From assembly GCA_043800105.1 (NCBI GenBank), contig JAZDNJ010000021.1, forward strand, positions 1 through 17,821: 17,821 bases of DNA. Direction: 5' to 3'. The translations under genes and the position numbers were made by a program. Source of the DNA: JAFGTE01 sp043800105. Lineage in GTDB: Bacteria; Patescibacteriota; Gracilibacteria; UM-FILTER-43-11. Shown piece by piece: positions 8,107 through 15,499 of the stretch. Under the pieces are notes generated by a model. It had not been told where the DNA came from. It did not search any database and worked only from the letters and a program-made list of their open reading frames with translations. Each line of letters opens with the position of its first letter. The stretch's first letter is position 1.

Positions 8107-9195
8107 ATGCCCCTTCAGGACCCTCAAACACCGGCCTCCCCGGAAGTACAGCCTCCTTCTCCAGACATAAGAAACGGACTGGAGCAGTTAAAAGAAAAAG
8201 TACCGGAAAAACCAAGCATTTTGGGATTTATTCAGAATATAAAGGATTATTTTGCCAAACTCGACCCTGCCAAGAAAAAACAAATTGCCTCCATCGTTGG
8301 CGCCGCTATTTTTGGCCTGCTTTTTGCGGGAAAAGAAGAAGATGCTGAAAAAAAAGACAAAGCCGATGAGGCCAAAAAAACATCTGCAAAAGATTCAGCA
8401 AATGAAAAAGAAGAAAGTGAGAACGAAGATGAAGAGAACGAAGATGAATTGAGCGCTCGCGAAAGACGACGCAAAGTTGTGTGCGATGACGCAAGATTGA
8501 TTTGTATCAACACCGATCCCGCCAAGAACAAAAGGCCTGACTATCTTGCGGGAAAATCATCGTATCTTCTGGAATATGGCCTGCCCGATTACAGAACGTT
8601 TAAGGAAGAAATGATTGGAATTCTGGCCCCTAACGCCGAAAATGAAGAAGAAGGCCTGGAAAAAGTCATGGATGTTTTGAAGCGTTCCCCTATGGGCAAA
8701 TACCAGTGCATGCCTCAATATCTTTTCCAATATATAAAATTCCCCTTTGAGGGTGAAGAAGGACTAAAGGCAATGTGGAAATTTCTGCAGAACGAAGATT
8801 TGCAGAGAAAAGCCTGTGAAGGGTATGTGAAGGCGATGGTCGCGTCACTAAGGCGGGATCCCAGGTTTAACGGCGATCCACGCTATGTATACGCCGCTTA
8901 TTATGGCGGTCCTTCAGCGGGCAAAGCTCTATTGGCGGCTGACACAAATACAGCGAGCGAAGAAGAAAAAAATCGTGTCACTAAAAAACAAGGCGCCTAC
9001 ATTAGTATCGATGAATACGCCGGTAAAAAAGGAGGATCCGTGAACATTGACGCCATCGTTAACGGAATCGCCGGCAGGGAAAGCGGTTCACTGGAAGGAA
9101 AAGTGTCTAAACCCCGTGATGAAGAGTGGGAGCAGGACCAGCGTTATGCCTACAACCGACAGGAGCAAAATGATGAAAATGAAGCCATCGCCTAA
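8107..9195 (+). CDS. modular protein with lysozyme/lytic-transglycosylase-like motif (362 aa)
   Basis: Pro-rich N-terminus (1-20), amphipathic helices, then a hydrophobic Gly/Ala segment at 60-75 (QIASIVGAAIFGLLFAG), a strongly acidic/Lys linker (76-118), and a C-terminal domain. MGKYQCMPQY at 196-205 matches the G-x-Y/L-Q-x-MP motif of goose-lysozyme-like/SLT transglycosylases, and VYAAYYGGPSAGKA (261-274) matches their AxYNxGP segment. An ESG triplet like the catalytic Glu motif is present, but at 325-327, after these motifs instead of before them. The call is plausible, not proven. This would cleave peptidoglycan glycan strands. The 52-base gap before it (8055-8106) is the largest inside the run apart from the frameshifted stretch. 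Its stop overlaps the next ATG by one base. Confidence 0.72.
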   Translation: MPLQDPQTPASPEVQPPSPDIRNGLEQLKEKVPEKPSILGFIQNIKDYFAKLDPAKKKQIASIVGAAIFGLLFAGKEEDAEKKDKADEAKKTSAKDSANEKEESENEDEENEDELSARERRRKVVCDDARLICINTDPAKNKRPDYLAGKSSYLLEYGLPDYRTFKEEMIGILAPNAENEEEGLEKVMDVLKRSPMGKYQCMPQYLFQYIKFPFEGEEGLKAMWKFLQNEDLQRKACEGYVKAMVASLRRDPRFNGDPRYVYAAYYGGPSAGKALLAADTNTASEEEKNRVTKKQGAYISIDEYAGKKGGSVNIDAIVNGIAGRESGSLEGKVSKPRDEEWEQDQRYAYNRQEQNDENEAIA

Positions 9196-9959
9196 TGACA
9201 GAAACACCCAAAAAAGCACCGGAACCCACAGGCAGACTGGCAGAATTTTTTAAAGAATTCATAAAGGAATATAAAGGAGGCAAGGGCTTTTTCGAAGCAT
9301 TCCTGGCAGGCCTTAAGGCCTCGGTCAGCACAAAACTCAGAGCCCTGAAAAATGAAGTCGGGCAACAAAAAGAGCCCGGACAGGAAGAAGGTCCGCCCGA
9401 AGCAGTCGCGGAAGGCCCGGAAGCCGAAGAAACGGAACCGTCACAAAATAAGTCAGGTAAAAAACCTGCCTCGGCCCCCCTTTCCGCCGAGATGCAAAAA
9501 TTCAGAAAAGGCAAGCTTTTTGCTTCCATTGCCGAAACCTTTCCGGACGTGGAAGTGCAAAGCAAACTCATACCGCTCAGCACAGCCATAAGCAAACCCA
9601 ATCCGGGAGCCGCCGGCTGGACCAAAGAAAGTACAGATAACTGGGACTGGAAAAAAGTGGGCAACACAGACGAAGATATGAAAAAAGGAATGTACAGGAT
9701 CGAAGCCATCAGAGAACCTAACGGTTACACCAGAAGCGGAACTGATAATGTGCCTTCAGCGATCAAGCCCAAACTCACCAAAATCGCCGTTGCCCTTCTG
9801 CATGACCCCCGCATGCCCCTTTTCAAGGGCATCGCGATGAAAGTTGACGGCGTGGAAGTTATGATGGTCAAAGAAATCCACATGCACCCGCGCGGAACAG
9901 CCTCGACCTATCTTTGCCAGCCCCACACCGGCGTCAGTTACATCATGAAAAAAAATTGA
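9195..9959 (+). CDS. modular protein of unknown function (254 aa), last gene of the nine-gene run
   Basis: Starts on a TAATG overlap with the 362-aa gene. Residues 1-50 are helical and aromatic/Lys-rich with a short mildly hydrophobic stretch (GGKGFFEAFLAGL, 28-40), then a Pro/Glu/Gly linker (55-95), then a compact C-terminal domain (about 97-254) with several Trp and an HMHP motif at 229-232 near the end. The layout (helical lead, charged linker, C-terminal domain) repeats that of the 528-, 416- and 362-aa proteins. The family is not recognised. The HMHP pair could bind metal, but no full metal site can be read. It ends in TGA at 9957-9959, inside a repeat. Confidence 0.75.
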   Translation: MTETPKKAPEPTGRLAEFFKEFIKEYKGGKGFFEAFLAGLKASVSTKLRALKNEVGQQKEPGQEEGPPEAVAEGPEAEETEPSQNKSGKKPASAPLSAEMQKFRKGKLFASIAETFPDVEVQSKLIPLSTAISKPNPGAAGWTKESTDNWDWKKVGNTDEDMKKGMYRIEAIREPNGYTRSGTDNVPSAIKPKLTKIAVALLHDPRMPLFKGIAMKVDGVEVMMVKEIHMHPRGTASTYLCQPHTGVSYIMKKN

Positions 9960-9991
9960 TAGTTGATAGTTGACAGTAAACTATAAACTAT
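9956..9991 (+). repeat. tandem heptads forming an inverted repeat between two genes
   Basis: Three heptads in tandem (TTGATAG, TTGATAG, TTGACAG; 9956-9976) are followed by two of TAAACTA (9977-9990). Together 9959-9972 and 9978-9991 form an inverted repeat pairing at 12 of 14 positions around a five-base centre. The repeat overlaps the stop codon of the 254-aa gene and the -35 box of the next promoter. It could be an operator for the downstream winged-helix protein, a dispersed intergenic repeat, or a hairpin closing the upstream transcript. Confidence 0.7.
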
Positions 9992-9999
9992 GCTAGAAT
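9970..9999 (+). promoter_or_regulatory. strong promoter for the winged-helix/phosphoribosyltransferase gene, likely leaderless
   Basis: TTGACA (9970-9975), an 18-base spacer, and TAGAAT (9994-9999) preceded by TG at 9991-9992 (extended -10). Only six bases separate the -10 box from the ATG at 10006, so transcription should start at or next to the start codon, giving a leaderless mRNA. The -35 box lies in the inverted repeat. Confidence 0.75.
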
Positions 10000-10005
10000 T
10001 TAAAC

Positions 10006-10989
10006 ATGACAACAGACACAGCAGAAAAAATTATAAAATATATTGGCGAAAAGGGACAAACTACTGCCAAAGATTTGAGAAACTACCTTGGAATTAGTAG
10101 CCAGGCGCTATTTAAACAACTGGCTAAACTACTCGAAAACAAAAAAATCTACAAAGTAGGCAAGCCGCCTAAAGTATTCTACTATTTGAATAAGGCACTG
10201 CCAAAAGCGAATATTGCGGTTGAAGATATAGATGAAAATACCAGAAAAATTCTTGAAGATTCATTTTTGACTATTACACCCAGGGGGGAACGGAAGCAGG
10301 GTGTCGAAGGTTTTGCTCTTTGGTGCCAAAAGACCAGGCAACCACTTGAAAAAACCGCACGGGAATATGTAACTACCCTGGAGAAATATAATGCCTTCAA
10401 AAAGAATGGAGTTATTGATGGCATCAAAAAATTTAAAAGCTCTTTTCCACAAGTATTTTTGGATCATATCTTCTATCTTGATTTCTATAGTATTGAGCGA
10501 TTTGGCAAAACGAAATTAGGCCAAATGCTTTTGTACGCAAAGCAAAGCCAAAACAAAGTACTAATAAAAGAATTGATATCAGATATTGAGCCTCAAATAC
10601 AGCTATTAATTAAAGAATATGATATAGAAGCTGTTGGATTCATACCGCCAACTGTTAAAAGAGAGGTTCAGTTTATGAAGGAATTGGAGAATAATTCCTT
10701 GCTTCGCGTACCAAAAATCAAAATCATTAAGGTTAAAACAGAAATAGCGGTTCCCCAAAAAACATTAAGTAAAATTGAAGATCGCATTGAAAACGCGCGC
10801 TCAACTATTATTGTCGACGAAAATCAAAAATATAGGAATATTTTGCTTGTGGATGATGCAGTTGGTTCTGGCGCCACATTGAATGAAACGGCTGCCCAAA
10901 TCAAAGCTAAGGATATATGCCAGGGAAAAATCATCGGACTCGCCATAACGGGCAGCTTCAAAGGGTTTGACGTTATAAGTGAAGTTTAG
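10006..10989 (+). CDS. winged-helix DNA-binding protein fused to ComF-like phosphoribosyltransferase (327 aa)
   Basis: Residues 1-63 are a winged-helix domain (TTAKDLRNYLGISSQALFKQL, then a KVGKPPKVFYY wing). Residues 80-200 are a helical middle region. Residues 205-327 hold a type I phosphoribosyltransferase: VGFIPPT at 210-216, PQK at 250-252, and the PRPP-binding loop VDDAVGSGAT at 282-291. The order FIPPT, then PQK-LSK-EDRIENA, then the PRPP loop is that of ComF/GntX proteins, which relate to competence or nucleotide metabolism. The fusion suggests a transcription factor that senses PRPP or a nucleotide, perhaps autoregulated through the inverted repeat at its own promoter (inference). 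The gene is visibly more AT-rich than its neighbours, which hints at acquisition by transfer. The only gene in its transcription unit. Confidence 0.85.
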   Translation: MTTDTAEKIIKYIGEKGQTTAKDLRNYLGISSQALFKQLAKLLENKKIYKVGKPPKVFYYLNKALPKANIAVEDIDENTRKILEDSFLTITPRGERKQGVEGFALWCQKTRQPLEKTAREYVTTLEKYNAFKKNGVIDGIKKFKSSFPQVFLDHIFYLDFYSIERFGKTKLGQMLLYAKQSQNKVLIKELISDIEPQIQLLIKEYDIEAVGFIPPTVKREVQFMKELENNSLLRVPKIKIIKVKTEIAVPQKTLSKIEDRIENARSTIIVDENQKYRNILLVDDAVGSGATLNETAAQIKAKDICQGKIIGLAITGSFKGFDVISEV

Positions 10990-11054
10990 ACAGTTAATTT
11001 TTGAAAAGATGATAAAGAGTGTACCACTACCCAACTTCTTATATACCGCGAACG

Positions 11055-12227
11055 TTAAACGATCTTAGCGAAACGGCGTTTGCCCACCTGAATGACCATG
11101 CCTTTTTTAAGTCTGACCACCTCGTCTGCCGACATCACTTTTTTGTCGTTCACTTTAACCCCCCCCTGCTCCACCGCACGCCGCCCTTCGGATTTGGAGG
11201 TGATGAGCTTACAGAGTTCCAGCAGATCTATTATGTTGCGCTCCCCGTTCAGTTTAAACTCCGGCATTTCATCGGGCACACCGCCTTTTTTAAAGACGTT
11301 CACAAAATCCTGCTCCGCCTGCATAGCCGCTTTTTGATCGTGATACAGCATAACGATCTCACGGGCCAGTTTCATTTTGGCATCACGTGGATTCATTCCG
11401 CCCTTCAATGCTTTATCCACCTCATCAATTTCCTTCATCGGCAAATCTGTGCAAAGCAAAAAGTACTTAACAATAAGTTCATCAGTCATCGACATGACCT
11501 TGCCGTACATATCGGAAGGCTCATCAGTAATGTTGATGGTATTACCGTAACTTTTGCTCATTTTGCGGCCATCGGTACCTTCGATGAGCGGCGTGGTAAG
11601 AACAAACTTATCTTTGCCCTTGTAGTCACGAAGTAAAGTGCGCCCGGCCAGCATATTAAAGAGCTGATCGTTCCCGCCTATTTCCAGATCGACTTCCATA
11701 TGCACGGAATCGTAGCCCTGCATAAGCGGGTAAAAGAACTCATGCAGGCCGATGGGCTTTCCTGCTTTGAGGCGCAATTGGTACATGTCACGCTCAATCA
11801 TCTGTTGCACCGTAAAATGCTGGGCCAGCTCAACGATGTTCTGAAAGCTTAAATTGGAAAGCCAGTCGCCGTTGTACATGATTTTGGCCTTTTTGAAGTC
11901 CAGAATTTTACTGGCCTGCTGTTTATAAGTATGAAAATTTTCCTCAATCTGCTTGAGGGTCAAAGGCTGACGCATGGCGTCTTTGTCCGACGTATCGCCA
12001 ATCAAAGCCGTAAAACTGCCCACCAGAAAGATCACCTCGTGTCCGGCCATCTGAAAATCGCGCAGTTTGCGCAGCGGCACCGCGTTGCCCAGATGGATTT
12101 TTGTAGAAGTCGGGTCAAGCCCCAGATAAACGCGCAGTTTTTGACCGCTTTCCATTTTTTCTTTGAGCCCCTTTTTGGGAACGATGGCCTCAACGCCTCT
12201 GCTTAAGATTTCTTCATTAAAATTCAT
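11055..12227 (-). CDS. tyrS: tyrosyl-tRNA synthetase
   Basis: Charges tRNA-Tyr with tyrosine in the cytoplasm. The class I catalytic core shows YLGLDPTSTKIHLGN (34-48, with the HIGH-type signature at 45-48), the substrate-pocket segment around QGYDSVHMEVDLEIGGNDQ (170-188), and KMSKS at 222-226. The C-terminus (about 325-390) is an S4 RNA-binding domain. At 390 aa it is typical of the KMSKS-bearing TyrRS branch. It is third in the minus-strand operon, 18 bases after nadK, with no Shine-Dalgarno sequence. It converges with the phosphoribosyltransferase gene; no clear terminator lies in the 65 bases between. Confidence 0.97.
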   Translation of the reverse strand: MNFNEEILSRGVEAIVPKKGLKEKMESGQKLRVYLGLDPTSTKIHLGNAVPLRKLRDFQMAGHEVIFLVGSFTALIGDTSDKDAMRQPLTLKQIEENFHTYKQQASKILDFKKAKIMYNGDWLSNLSFQNIVELAQHFTVQQMIERDMYQLRLKAGKPIGLHEFFYPLMQGYDSVHMEVDLEIGGNDQLFNMLAGRTLLRDYKGKDKFVLTTPLIEGTDGRKMSKSYGNTINITDEPSDMYGKVMSMTDELIVKYFLLCTDLPMKEIDEVDKALKGGMNPRDAKMKLAREIVMLYHDQKAAMQAEQDFVNVFKKGGVPDEMPEFKLNGERNIIDLLELCKLITSKSEGRRAVEQGGVKVNDKKVMSADEVVRLKKGMVIQVGKRRFAKIV

Positions 12228-12245
12228 AGTCTTATTTTTACAGTT

Positions 12246-13115
12246 TTAGTAGCATTTTTCAACGCGTTCACCCCAGCCGAGTTTATTCCGGAGGTTCATA
12301 AAGTAGTGCTCAGTCGGCAGTCTCAGAAATTCCACATAACCTCCTTTTTTCACTTTGATCACATCCCCGTTCCTGACCCGTACCTTCTGCTGGCCGTCCA
12401 CCGTCATGTTCATCGCCTCGTAATCACTGGCCACCGTGATTTCGATTTTCTTATCGTCAGGTAAAACCAGAGGCTTCTGATTAAAACTGTGGGGGCAGAT
12501 AGGCGTAAGAATAATGGCCGACAAAGCGGGATGCACTATGGGCCCGCCAGCCGAAAGCGAGTAAGCGGTAGACCCTGTCGGCGTTGCCACCAGTAAGCCG
12601 TCCGCATTAAAGTTCGCCAGCTTCAGACCGTCAACTTTTGTCTTCAGCACAATCAGACGGCTCAGTGTCGCCTGCGAAATCACCGCTTCGTTAAGGGCGT
12701 ACAGCTGACGCAGTTTTCTTCCCTTCCGGTAAAGCTCCACGTCCAGCATCATTCTGCGGTCAATCGTAAATTTGCCGGCAAAGATCTGATCGAATGCCTT
12801 CCTGATCTCCACGGGCGGAATTTCAGAAAGGAAACCAAGGTGCCCCATATTTATTCCGAAAAAACGGGTCTTATGTTCATCAAGTTGAGAAAGAGCCCGT
12901 AAAATCGTGCCGTCACCGCCCATTGCCAGAATCAGATCCACTTTGGTCTCTCCGGGGACAAACTTATTATACTTTTTCAGCCCCATCATGATGCCGACCC
13001 GTGGTTCCAGATACACCTTCTTTTTTCTGGAATTCAAATACTGAATAACTTTCTTAAAAGTATTACTGTGCTTATCCAGATCTCTGCGCGAAACGATGGC
13101 AACCGTCTGAATCAT
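12246..13115 (-). CDS. nadK: NAD kinase
   Basis: Phosphorylates NAD to NADP, the cell's route to NADP. Hallmarks are present: GGDGT at 66-70 (with catalytic Asp68), NE at 142-143, and the glycine-rich ATPTGSTAYSLSAGGP at 177-192. The length of 289 aa is normal for a bacterial enzyme. The start codon overlaps the stop of the glycosyltransferase gene in an ATGA at 13112-13115, which indicates translational coupling. No key residue is missing. Confidence 0.96.
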   Translation of the reverse strand: MIQTVAIVSRRDLDKHSNTFKKVIQYLNSRKKKVYLEPRVGIMMGLKKYNKFVPGETKVDLILAMGGDGTILRALSQLDEHKTRFFGINMGHLGFLSEIPPVEIRKAFDQIFAGKFTIDRRMMLDVELYRKGRKLRQLYALNEAVISQATLSRLIVLKTKVDGLKLANFNADGLLVATPTGSTAYSLSAGGPIVHPALSAIILTPICPHSFNQKPLVLPDDKKIEITVASDYEAMNMTVDGQQKVRVRNGDVIKVKKGGYVEFLRLPTEHYFMNLRNKLGWGERVEKCY

Positions 13116-14236
13116 GCGTTTATGGCGTTAATAACATGCTGAGCGGTCTGGCCCCAGCTGAATTTTTTTACCTGTTCATAACCTTTGGCCGTCAAATGCC
13201 TGCAGTATTCCTCGTTATCCAAAAGCTGGGTGATTCCGTCAGCGATATCAACTGTATCATAGGGGTCCGCGTAATGAATAGCGTCAACACCCAGTTCGGG
13301 AATAGAGCTGACCCGGGAAGCCAGGACAGGCACCCCATTGGCCATGGCCTCCAGAATGGGAAGGCCGAAGCCTTCATAAAATGAAGGGAATAAAAATAAA
13401 CGGGCGCCCTGCATCAGGGTAACCAGATCCTCATCGGGGATATATTCCAGAAATTTCACGCGGCCGACCAGCTTGTGTTCTTTCACTTTCTGGAAGATTT
13501 TTTTGTAGTACCAGCCCTTTTTCCCGACAATCACAAAACGGTAGCGCTGCTGGTTGAAGGGACTGATCAGGCTGTAAGCCTCCAGAGCACCTTCAATGTT
13601 TTTTCTGGGCTCAAGTGTTCCGGCCATCATTATGTAATCGGGATCCAGGTTGTAACGGCGCTGAGTTTCGATGATCCGGTTGGAATCCCTCCTTTTAAAG
13701 AAAGCGTCGCGCACACCCGCGTAAACCACGGTCACTTTATCCAACAGCCTGAACTCAGGGTAACGTTCGATCAGATCTTTTTTAGTGTACTGGCTGACGG
13801 TAAAAATCCATTTGCTCTTCTGAACAGCTTTTTTTAAAGTAATCCGCTCGATCCATGTCGCCTTCTTCTGGTGTTTGGCCGGAGACTTGAAGGCGACCAG
13901 GTCATGCACAACCAGTCCTACTTTGAGCTTTTTCGGATCGTGCAGAAAGGGAACGATATAACTTTCCGTGGCAATAAAAGTATCTATTTTGTTGGCCAGC
14001 ATGGACTTGTAAAACCGCCAGTGCCAAAAAATTCCGCGTAAAAGTCCTCCGCCCCAGATGTTCATCACGTGCACGTTCGGCAGATGTTTATAAGCGTTGG
14101 GCCAGTCTTTATTGGTATACAGGTAATACTCATTCCCCCGGTCGTTATTCAGAATGCTTTTAAGAACGTTGGCAGTCCATATTCCTTTCCCGCCCCGGTC
14201 CCCGTCAACTCCTCTGATATCGAAGGCTATTTTCAT
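13112..14236 (-). CDS. GT4-family glycosyltransferase (374 aa)
   Basis: A GT-B fold retaining transferase using a nucleotide sugar. The N-terminal domain begins MKIAFDIRGVDGDRGGKGIW with the glycine-rich acceptor loop; HD at 111-112; the C-terminal domain has GTLEPRKN (206-213), then FPSFYEGFGLPILEAMANG with the EX7E pair Glu288/Glu296. It probably builds a surface polysaccharide or glycolipid; the acceptor cannot be read. An ATG 24 codons upstream (14308) is rejected because it would overlap the divergent gene, the extra residues do not belong to the family, and AGAGG lies just before 14236. First gene of the operon with nadK and tyrS. Confidence 0.92.
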   Translation of the reverse strand: MKIAFDIRGVDGDRGGKGIWTANVLKSILNNDRGNEYYLYTNKDWPNAYKHLPNVHVMNIWGGGLLRGIFWHWRFYKSMLANKIDTFIATESYIVPFLHDPKKLKVGLVVHDLVAFKSPAKHQKKATWIERITLKKAVQKSKWIFTVSQYTKKDLIERYPEFRLLDKVTVVYAGVRDAFFKRRDSNRIIETQRRYNLDPDYIMMAGTLEPRKNIEGALEAYSLISPFNQQRYRFVIVGKKGWYYKKIFQKVKEHKLVGRVKFLEYIPDEDLVTLMQGARLFLFPSFYEGFGLPILEAMANGVPVLASRVSSIPELGVDAIHYADPYDTVDIADGITQLLDNEEYCRHLTAKGYEQVKKFSWGQTAQHVINAINA

Positions 14237-14247
14237 TTCCTCTTTTA

Positions 14248-14256
14248 TGCTAAAGT
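14248..14256 (+). promoter_or_regulatory. possible extended -10 element for the four-TM membrane protein gene
   Basis: TG at 14248-14249, one base, then TAAAGT (14251-14256) fits an extended -10 box, 28 bases before the ATG at 14285. No good -35 box is seen. It lies in the 48-base divergent gap shared with the glycosyltransferase start, for which I find only weak boxes. Confidence 0.35.
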
Positions 14257-14284
14257 AGCTTACAGTAAAAACTAACAAAAATCT

Positions 14285-15082
14285 ATGAATCTGCGTCGTA
14301 TCAAACACACGCTCTTAAGATTGACGGCGGAAGAAAAAGTAATAGGAATAGGATCACTCGCTATGCTTATCGGAACTTTCATGCCCTGGTACAGCGTGGT
14401 CATGAATTTTGACAAGAAAAGCCTGACGGAAACCGGATTTTCCGGTGACCTGGGGGTGATAGGCTTCGTCATTTTCATTATGAGCCTGATCAGTCTGATT
14501 GTGCTGGTGGCTGAAAACATGCGCCTTCCCCTGCCGCAATTCAGCTACAAAAGAGAGCAAATTCTTTTCTTCTTTTTAGGTGAGGCATTTTTTCTGACTT
14601 TGCTTACCATGGCCATTTTTACCAAACGCTCACTTGAATTTACCGAAGCCGGCCTGCGTTTTGGAATATATTTGGCGCTTTTAGGATCTTTCCTTGGGGC
14701 GCTGTCGGCTTTCGCGATGATGCAGAAGCAAAATAAAAAGGAAGTTCAGGCATTTTTTTCACACGAACAGAAAGAGGAGGAAGGTGATGAAGAAAAAAAG
14801 GATGTTACCGAAGAATTGACGGAAAAAGAAATAACCCAGATGGAGCCGGAACCAATGTATTTTGAGGAAGATGCCGCAACGATCGAGGCGGCCGAAGAAG
14901 TTGTTGAGTCCCAAGCGTCTGATTACATCCCTGAAGACGAAATGATTGAGGAAATACGGGAAACTCCCAAATCAGCCGGCAAACAGGCGGACTATTTTAC
15001 GCGGGAAGCAGGTGTTGAAAAGCCGCATGAAAAGCCCAAATCCGGCGGTAAAATGTCGATGGGATTCTACGAAGACAAATAA
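14285..15082 (+). CDS. four-TM membrane protein with long acidic tail (265 aa)
   Basis: Four hydrophobic segments at about 19-40, 56-77, 92-112 and 124-146 form the N-terminal half, with basic residues at the start (MNLRRIKHTLLR) suggesting a cytoplasmic N-terminus. The rest (147-265) is a soluble, very acidic, Glu-rich tail that turns Lys/Gly-rich near the end (KPKSGGKMS). With an even number of spans, the tail should be cytoplasmic. No family recognised. Divergent from the glycosyltransferase gene. Confidence 0.85.
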   Translation: MNLRRIKHTLLRLTAEEKVIGIGSLAMLIGTFMPWYSVVMNFDKKSLTETGFSGDLGVIGFVIFIMSLISLIVLVAENMRLPLPQFSYKREQILFFFLGEAFFLTLLTMAIFTKRSLEFTEAGLRFGIYLALLGSFLGALSAFAMMQKQNKKEVQAFFSHEQKEEEGDEEKKDVTEELTEKEITQMEPEPMYFEEDAATIEAAEEVVESQASDYIPEDEMIEEIRETPKSAGKQADYFTREAGVEKPHEKPKSGGKMSMGFYEDK

Positions 15083-15118
15083 ACTTAACCACATTTTTGA
15101 ATTTTGTGCACCTGAAAT

Positions 15119-15130
15119 AAATCCGGATTT
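15119..15130 (+). promoter_or_regulatory. 12-bp perfect palindrome, possible operator
   Basis: AAATCCGGATTT is a perfect palindrome one base before the -35 box (15132-15137) of the promoter of the zinc-ribbon gene. A dimeric regulator could bind here. A single 12-mer of this kind can also arise by chance. Confidence 0.4.
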
Positions 15131-15131
15131 C

Positions 15132-15159
15132 TTGCCAAAGTTTGATTTTCAAATAAAAT
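15132..15159 (+). promoter_or_regulatory. promoter for the zinc-ribbon gene, near-leaderless
   Basis: TTGCCA (15132-15137), a 16-base spacer and TAAAAT (15154-15159). The ATG at 15169 is nine bases after the -10 box, so the leader would be only a few bases long. Confidence 0.55.
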
Positions 15160-15168
15160 AAACCCCCT

Positions 15169-15444
15169 ATGAACGAATCGGAAGTAAACGCCGAGCTGGA
15201 TCTGAACCGTCCCACGGACAAAGAGTATGTGGATATCATCAGATTCAATATGGAAGCCGGAAGCGCCTTCACAGAAGATTCAGGCCAGCCGGCAAAAATT
15301 GTTTATTACTGCCGGGAGTGCAAAAAGATCGTTGCCCCGAAACGAATCGGAAAAAAGCTAAGTTTCAAATGCGGCGAATGCGATAAAGAAGAAGTATCGT
15401 TCGGAACGGAAAAATCAATCACCAGCTACTACAACATTAAATAA
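15169..15444 (+). CDS. small zinc-ribbon protein (91 aa)
   Basis: Cys48-x2-Cys51 (CREC) and Cys68-x2-Cys71 (CGEC) are spaced as a four-Cys zinc ribbon, set in a basic hairpin (KRIGKKLSFK). The N-terminal 40 residues are acidic and probably flexible. Zinc ribbons of this type bind nucleic acid or protein; the partner is unknown. It is followed 55 bases later by the lipoprotein gene and could be co-transcribed with it. Confidence 0.85.
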   Translation: MNESEVNAELDLNRPTDKEYVDIIRFNMEAGSAFTEDSGQPAKIVYYCRECKKIVAPKRIGKKLSFKCGECDKEEVSFGTEKSITSYYNIK

Positions 15445-15499
15445 CCAGTCAAAAAATAAAGATAAAAAGAAAGCTTAATTCCTATAACTTATCAATCGA

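Noticed and set aside
7838..8170. 110-codon frame with GTG start after the 1203-aa gene
   Set aside because: Its translation is unnatural (Ser, Arg, Thr, Lys scatter), it overlaps the 362-aa gene, and a different frame in the same stretch reads as real protein.
9107..9709. 200-codon minus-strand frame opposite the 254-aa gene
   Set aside because: Ser/Pro-rich antisense shadow overlapping two coupled plus-strand genes.
14237..14308. 24-residue N-terminal extension of the glycosyltransferase
   Set aside because: It would overlap the divergent membrane-protein gene, and the family start MKIAFDIRG with an AGAGG site lies at 14236.
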